Source: Monarcha castaneiventris obscurior
Lineage: Eukaryota; Chordata; Aves; Passeriformes; Monarchidae
NCBI GenBank assembly: GCA_026261815.1
Contig: JAMPIT010000583.1
Span: 2,108,001-2,172,000, forward strand
Reading direction: 5' to 3'
DNA: 64,000 nucleotides
Part shown: piece by piece, positions 58,907 to 64,000 of the stretch
Numbering within the stretch: the first letter of the stretch is position 1
Layout: every line of letters starts with the position of its first letter
The notes under the pieces: generated by a model
Seen by the model: the letters and a program-made list of their open reading frames with translations, nothing else
What the model was told of the DNA's origin: nothing
The model's database searches: none
Position numbers and translations under genes: made by a program

Positions 58907-60803
58907 CCCAAACCAAAACAAATCAGCTTCTAGGAGAGATGTGAATTGCATTAATTCAGTCAGATATCAGGTCCCACAGTTGGTCACACAGTCAGCTCTG
59001 TGCTCACTGTCAGAAACGTGGTCACAGTATGGAACCTTCACCTCATTCTGCATCATGGATGAACCAAAATAACGCCAAAAGCAGGAAGACTTCTCCTGTC
59101 TGGTCTTCCACCATGGAAGTCTCACCTTTCCCATGTTCAGCAGCTACACAGTGAGTTTCCACGAGTGTGAGCCTGAGATTCTGGCAGACTCAGATGAAAA
59201 GCAGATCTGGGTAAAGATCTGTGTTTGACCTCAGTACGGTTTGGATCAGGCCCAGGTAGGCAAAGGGAGGATGGCAAAGCCCATGGCACAGTAAATTCAG
59301 CACAAATTCCTGCCACAGACTGCTCAGTTCCGACTCCTCTTTGAAAACAAGAAAGTTTGCTGTCTTTCCACTTCTATAGTATGGAAAAGGCTGAGTAGGG
59401 CCCTCAAAGGCTCTAAGAAAGTCCTCACTCCTCAGATTTCACAATCTGGCAGGAAGGAACATTACAGCAAAAACAGCCTTGCAGTAAGAAGTGCTAACCA
59501 GCCAACCATATGCTAGATTTGCTCTTTTATATTTCTCCCTCTCTCAAATATTACTTTTAAAAGATTAAGCATATAGCACCTTTTAAAGTTCAGTGAGTGC
59601 CCAGGCATCCTGTTAAATATCTTTCTTAAAAATGTTCTAGAAATCCCCATTTCATATGGATCCATTTTGGAAAGTATCCTCCCCTTATCCTGAGTAATTG
59701 AAAGCATCCCTTCACACCTTGCTTTTCAGAAATAAACACTCTGCTCAGCCTGAGCTTTTCACCACATCTTTCCCAGGAACTAAATCTTTATGAAAAGCAG
59801 GAGTTTCCTTTTACTGAAGATCATTTGTCAGAACTGAATGATGGTCTGCAAAATAGGTAATAAAACTGAATAATTAAACCAGAAAAAGATAATCTCTCAT
59901 CCAAATTTCAGAAGGACAAAAGAAGAAGTAGCACTTTTAGCACTTCTAAAACAGCACTTTATTTTGAGGGGTCGAATTGCTTTCCTATTTGGGAGCCCCT
60001 GGATGCCTTCTCACCCATTTCCGCATCACTCCCCCAACACACTGTGCCCCTTTAGATTGCACCAAGGACACACAGAAAAAATAAATGCCCTCAGAGACTC
60101 TCAGAAATTGGCACTGGTACAATTCTGCTATTTTATTCGGAATTGACAAGGGCTTGGGCCCTCTTGCTGAAAGCCACTGTGTTGCACAGTGTTATCATCC
60201 AGAGCTCTGACAGAGCTCTTTAATCTCATTTTCTTGAGAAGCAAAGGCACAGGTTACTACACTGCACTGCTGACCTCTTCTGAAAACCCAGGCTGGTTCT
60301 GCCCCTGCTTCATCCCTTTTCCCTTTAACTCCTCCAAAGCCCTCATTCAGTTCTAAGTCTGCCCTGATTTTATGCTTATTGCCTCATTTCTTCATATTGA
60401 TCTCACTTTTCTGTGCTGCTCCCTACTCAGCAGAGAGGAGCACACGGACACCTCTCCTCTGAGCCCCTGTGTAACACACAGGATGTTCACAGCCACACAC
60501 AGGGTTGTTGTGGAAAGCAGCCTGTCCCCTTCCCAGCATAACTCTGTGCATTGGGAATAAATGGGATGGGGGCCTGAGTGATCTTAGAGCACCGAGGTTA
60601 AACAGATTTTAGCAGGATGAAGCACAGACACTCAGTACATCTCTGGCTTAAATAATCCTTGAGCTGCTGAGAGGCCACTCCTGGCAGAGGATCAGTGCAG
60701 CTCTCTGCAGGCAGCACATGCTCAGGAGGAGGCTCAAGTGGTTCTCTCTGTGTTCACGTGAAACCAATACATGTACAGCTACAAACAGACCAGCCATGGG
60801 CTT

Positions 60804-61521
60804 GGAATCGTGGAATGGTTTGGGTTGGGAGGGACCTTAAATCCCATCCAGTGCCACCCCTGCCATGGCAGGGACACCTTCCATTGTCCCAGGCTGCTCC
60901 AAGCCCCAGTGTCCAACCTGGCCTTGGGCACTGCCAGGGATCCAGGGGCAGCCACAGCTGCTCTGGGCACCCTGTGCCAGGGCCTGCCCACCCTCCCAGG
61001 GAACAATTCCTGCCCAATATCCCATCCAGCCCTGCCCTCTGGCACTGGGAAGCCATTCCCTGGCTCCTGGCCCTCCAGCCCTTGTCAATTGTCTCTCTCC
61101 ATCTTTCCTGCAGCTCCTTCAGGCACTGCAAGGCCACACTGAGGTCACCCCAGAGCTTCTCCTGCCCAGGCTGAACAATGCCAGCTCTCGCAGCCTTTCC
61201 TGCCAGCAGAGCTGCTCCATCCCTCTGCTCATGCTGGTGCCTCCTCTGGGCTCTGTGCAGCAGCTCCAGCTCCTCCCTGTGCTGGCCCCAGGGCTGGGGC
61301 AGCTCTGCAGGTGGCTCTCAGCTGAGGGGGCAGAGGGGCAGAATCCCCCCTCCCCTGCTGCCCACGCTGGGGCTCAGCCCAGGGCAGGGGGGTTTGGGGT
61401 CCCAGCGCTCAGGGCCGGGGCAGGGCCAGCTCTGCCCCACAGCTCCCCCAGGGCCTCTCCCAGGGCTGTTCTCAATCCTCTCTCCACCCAGCCTGTAGGT
61501 GTGCCCAGGATTGCCCCAAAT
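60804..61521 (-). mobile_element. CR1 LINE, young subfamily, about 720 bp
   Basis: The plus strand begins GGAATCGTGGAATGGTTTGG (3' end of the element). It passes through the young 3' module and continues past CTCTGTGCAGCAGCTCCAGC into the reverse-transcriptase end, with GGGCAGAATCCCCCCTCCCC and GGGCTGTTCTCAATCCTCTC, fading near 61,521. It is the partner of the plus-strand copy at 10,950-11,420: the stretch with AGCAGAGGGATGGAGCAGCT and GGCATTGTTCAGCCTGGGCA is nearly identical. No intact reverse transcriptase is present. Confidence 0.95.
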
Positions 61522-64000
61522 ACCTTTTTTACCCAGTTACTTGCAGTGCTCTGGGCTGGAAGCTTACCTTCCTGCAAAGGTGCTTGTGTGGAAAATTTCC
61601 TGTTCTTGTAGGGTATTAGTTAAAGATTTGTTGTCCCTACTGCTCTTCATAACAATTCTTGAGCAAGAGAAGCCCCAGAACAGCTCTGAGACTCTGCAGG
61701 TGTAAACAGCCTACTGGAGCCCTTCCCTGTAACCTTGGCACTGCTGAGTCTGAAGAATGTGGCTCCATGGAAATCATTTCTCTAAGAGCTGGAGCACCAG
61801 CAGGCTCAGGGATGCACCACTGTGTTCCTCCTTGTTCTGCTCTTCATTAGTAAAGGACCAATTACAAATCAAATAAATCCTTTACAGCAATGCCTTAAAC
61901 CATCAAAAAGTCTGCCTTGCTTTTGGGTAAATCAAGTTGCAAAAACGAAGGTGGAGACATGTTCATGAGCAGGCTCCAGGCTCCCAGACACCAGGATAAT
62001 TGAAATATCTCACAACTAATTAACAAGTTAAATTACTTTTCTGCAAGGTGACCTAATAATGCAATCTGTCAAGACAGCAGTAGGTGCCGTCCCAATCTCT
62101 GGCCCCAAATGAAAGTTGGGAAGACCACTGCCACATATCACTGAACATCTTCTGTTGTTCACTCTTCCCTTCTCTGTCTGTAATGACATTCCCACTGACA
62201 GGAAAATTGTTTTAACAATGCCAAAGAGCAAAATTCTGGATAACATTTAATTAACATTACAGTTTATCATAGTGTACTGCCAAGGTGCATGGTGTCTTTA
62301 AATGCCGCTATTGCTGTGCTGGATGAGTCAGGTTTTAGTGTAAATGTGAGGGTACAGCAGGCATGACTCAAAGGTAAAAGCACTGTACAATCCATACATC
62401 ATCTGAATGAGAAGATGGAATACCCCAAGCTCAAAAGTCTGCAGCACTGTTCCCAAATGCAGGCTGGAATTATGACAAGGATGGAATGCGAAGAAAGGGA
62501 AAAATAATCTTAAATCTGGGCCAGATTTTGGGGTTGTCTTTATCTTTTTAAATACATGATTCCTTTCAAATAGGATATCTAATTTGCGGCATTGAAAGCT
62601 GCCCTCAGAAACTGAGAGGAATAACTGAACAGATTGATGAAGAGCATCAAAAATACTCAAAGCAATCCCAGGAGTCTGCTAGACATCCAATAATTTGTGG
62701 TGCTGCTCGAAGCATCCATTAACATAACAAAGTACACGCACACATTGATCCTCTCTAATTTTCAGAGAGGCAACCTCTTTGTATTGCAGTTCAGAACACC
62801 TTGAACTCCACATATTCTCTGTTATTTCGGAATATTAACCATGTCTATTTTTAAAATGCGTCAATTCAGTTCCTAAATATAAATGAACAGGAGATTCAGG
62901 CTCTCAGTCTTAATAAAATACTTATCCAAAATGATCACACTGTCAGAGCTGCAGGAACAGCAATAGTATCAATTATAACCCTAATGATATTCCAGAGCTT
63001 GTTTGCTCTGCTACCATTTATTTTTGTTTTCCCTCCTGAAGATACCAGAGTTTTTACCAAAAGCTGCAGCAGGTTTATACCACAGCAGTAATATCCTTGG
63101 TGTGCACCTCCCAAACATATTTTAATCACTTAGTGTGGATTATAAGAAATCTATTGAATTCCCCATAAAAGAGCTCTATTTATGAGTCTGTTTTCAATAC
63201 AGAGCATAAAGGGATTTGTCAAGAAACAGTTGCAATATCAGTGGTGCAGAAAAACTGCAGTGCTATTTGCTGAGTTCAGGACGTAGCTGTGATTTTTCCA
63301 CCACATTGGTTATCACCATCTCAACCCTTCCTTCCCTGCCCCCCTTCAGCACAAAATGGGGCTTCTTCCCCCCACTGCTGTCACTGGTCTAATCTGCAGA
63401 AAGTGAGAGCCTGCTACATGAGCTTGGTAACCTATTTAACAAGTCTTAAAGCTGCCCTATCAGAACCTAAGTGCTAAAGGGTTTTTTGAAAGACTGTGAA
63501 GTCTAGAGCCAGATTAGACCATCTGATAGAGATTTAGATCACAGTATACAACCAGCATCTGTGTTTCAATCTGCACAACACTAATGGGAAAAATTTGACA
63601 TATTTCATTGTAGAGTTCCCTGGACAAATCAGAAGATCCAGCTAAATAAAGATTTAAATCCACTCAGAGTATTCTCAGCATACTGATGTCACAGGCATTT
63701 GAAAGGGGATAGGCAGGAAAAAAAACTATTTATTGAACTCTTAAAATCTAGGAGCCTATTAATTCATGTCTATAATAAATCCAGGCTCTAGTTCACCATA
63801 CACATATGTTAACCAAGATTTTTGAGTCCTACTGACAGGCCTTGAAACAAATCAGCTCCCCACAAACAAGTAAAACCGATTAGTGTTGGTAGCAGCACAA
63901 ACAGCAGTGCATTCCTTTATTAGTTGAGTCAAGCAATATTCCTTCAGAGCAGGTTTGCAATTCTCTGGCGAGGCTGAGCCTCCTCTTCTCCATACAAATC
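61522..64000. other. Unique non-coding stretch to the window edge
   Basis: About 2.5 kb. Bases 62,640-63,080 (GTGCTGCTCGAAGCATCC, GTTATTTCGGAATATTAACC, AATGCGTCAATTCAG, CAATTATAACCCTAATGATA) form an AT-rich, CpG-retaining block that may be conserved non-coding DNA. No exon, RNA gene or transposon was recognised, and nothing is visibly cut by the window edge. Confidence 0.5.

Larger units (their letters stand above)
56902..60803. other. Unique non-coding stretch, no gene seen
   Basis: About 3.9 kb. T-rich low complexity lies at 57,443-57,476, with homopolymers at 58,754-58,768 and 58,894-58,906. The part at 57,990-58,450 (GCAGACGAATGTTTAAAAAG, GGTGATCAGAGAAGCGAGTC, GATGGTTTTTGCAGTACAAT) is a weaker conserved-looking candidate. 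No exon, RNA gene or transposon was recognised. Confidence 0.5.

Overview
This window looks like vertebrate nuclear DNA from a bird, most likely a songbird. The main evidence is at least sixteen pieces of CR1, the dominant avian non-LTR retrotransposon (LINE). They are recognised by the 3' untranslated module (CCCTGGCACAGGGTGCCCAG, then GGCTGCCCCTGGATCCCTGG) and by 3' ends running into ATTCTATGAT-like decamers. The variant with TGGGCAGGAATTGTTCCCTG is, from memory, typical of passerine copies. There is no prokaryotic, organellar or viral gene organisation. I found no protein-coding exon I can defend, no rRNA or tRNA gene, and no CRISPR array. The longest open frames lie in tandem repeats with unit lengths divisible by three, in CR1 copies, or in low-stop composition without a proper ATG.

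Layout. 1-10.9 kb: unique sequence with one old CR1 scrap and a 14-bp inverted repeat beside an octamer site. 10.95-23.4 kb: four CR1 copies separated by unique sequence, with a conserved-looking AT-rich block at 12.8-13.1 kb. 23.4-28 kb: unique DNA, then a conserved-looking block with two ATGCAAATGCTG sites, then a 19-copy 27-bp GC-rich minisatellite, then about 350 bp of CpG-rich DNA with a TATA-like box. This is the most promoter-like place in the window. 28-37 kb: unique DNA, two CR1 copies, and a block with a perfect 16-bp palindrome. 37.4-40.0 kb: three CR1-related pieces, all on the minus strand. One carries a five-fold in-frame duplication of 48 bp inside its reverse-transcriptase coding part. 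40-54 kb: mostly unique DNA with several conserved-looking AT-rich blocks. 54-61.5 kb: a cluster of four CR1 copies. 61.5-64 kb: unique DNA.

Interpretation. The mix of gene-free DNA, scattered AT-rich blocks dense in TAATTA and ATGCAAAT-type sites, and ordinary repeats fits a regulatory gene desert or a very long intron near a developmental gene. I cannot name the gene, and conservation itself cannot be seen from one sequence. No new biological system is evident. The most unusual structures are the two tandem arrays (27,100-27,611 and 37,984-38,223) and the symmetric sequence elements in the conserved-looking blocks.
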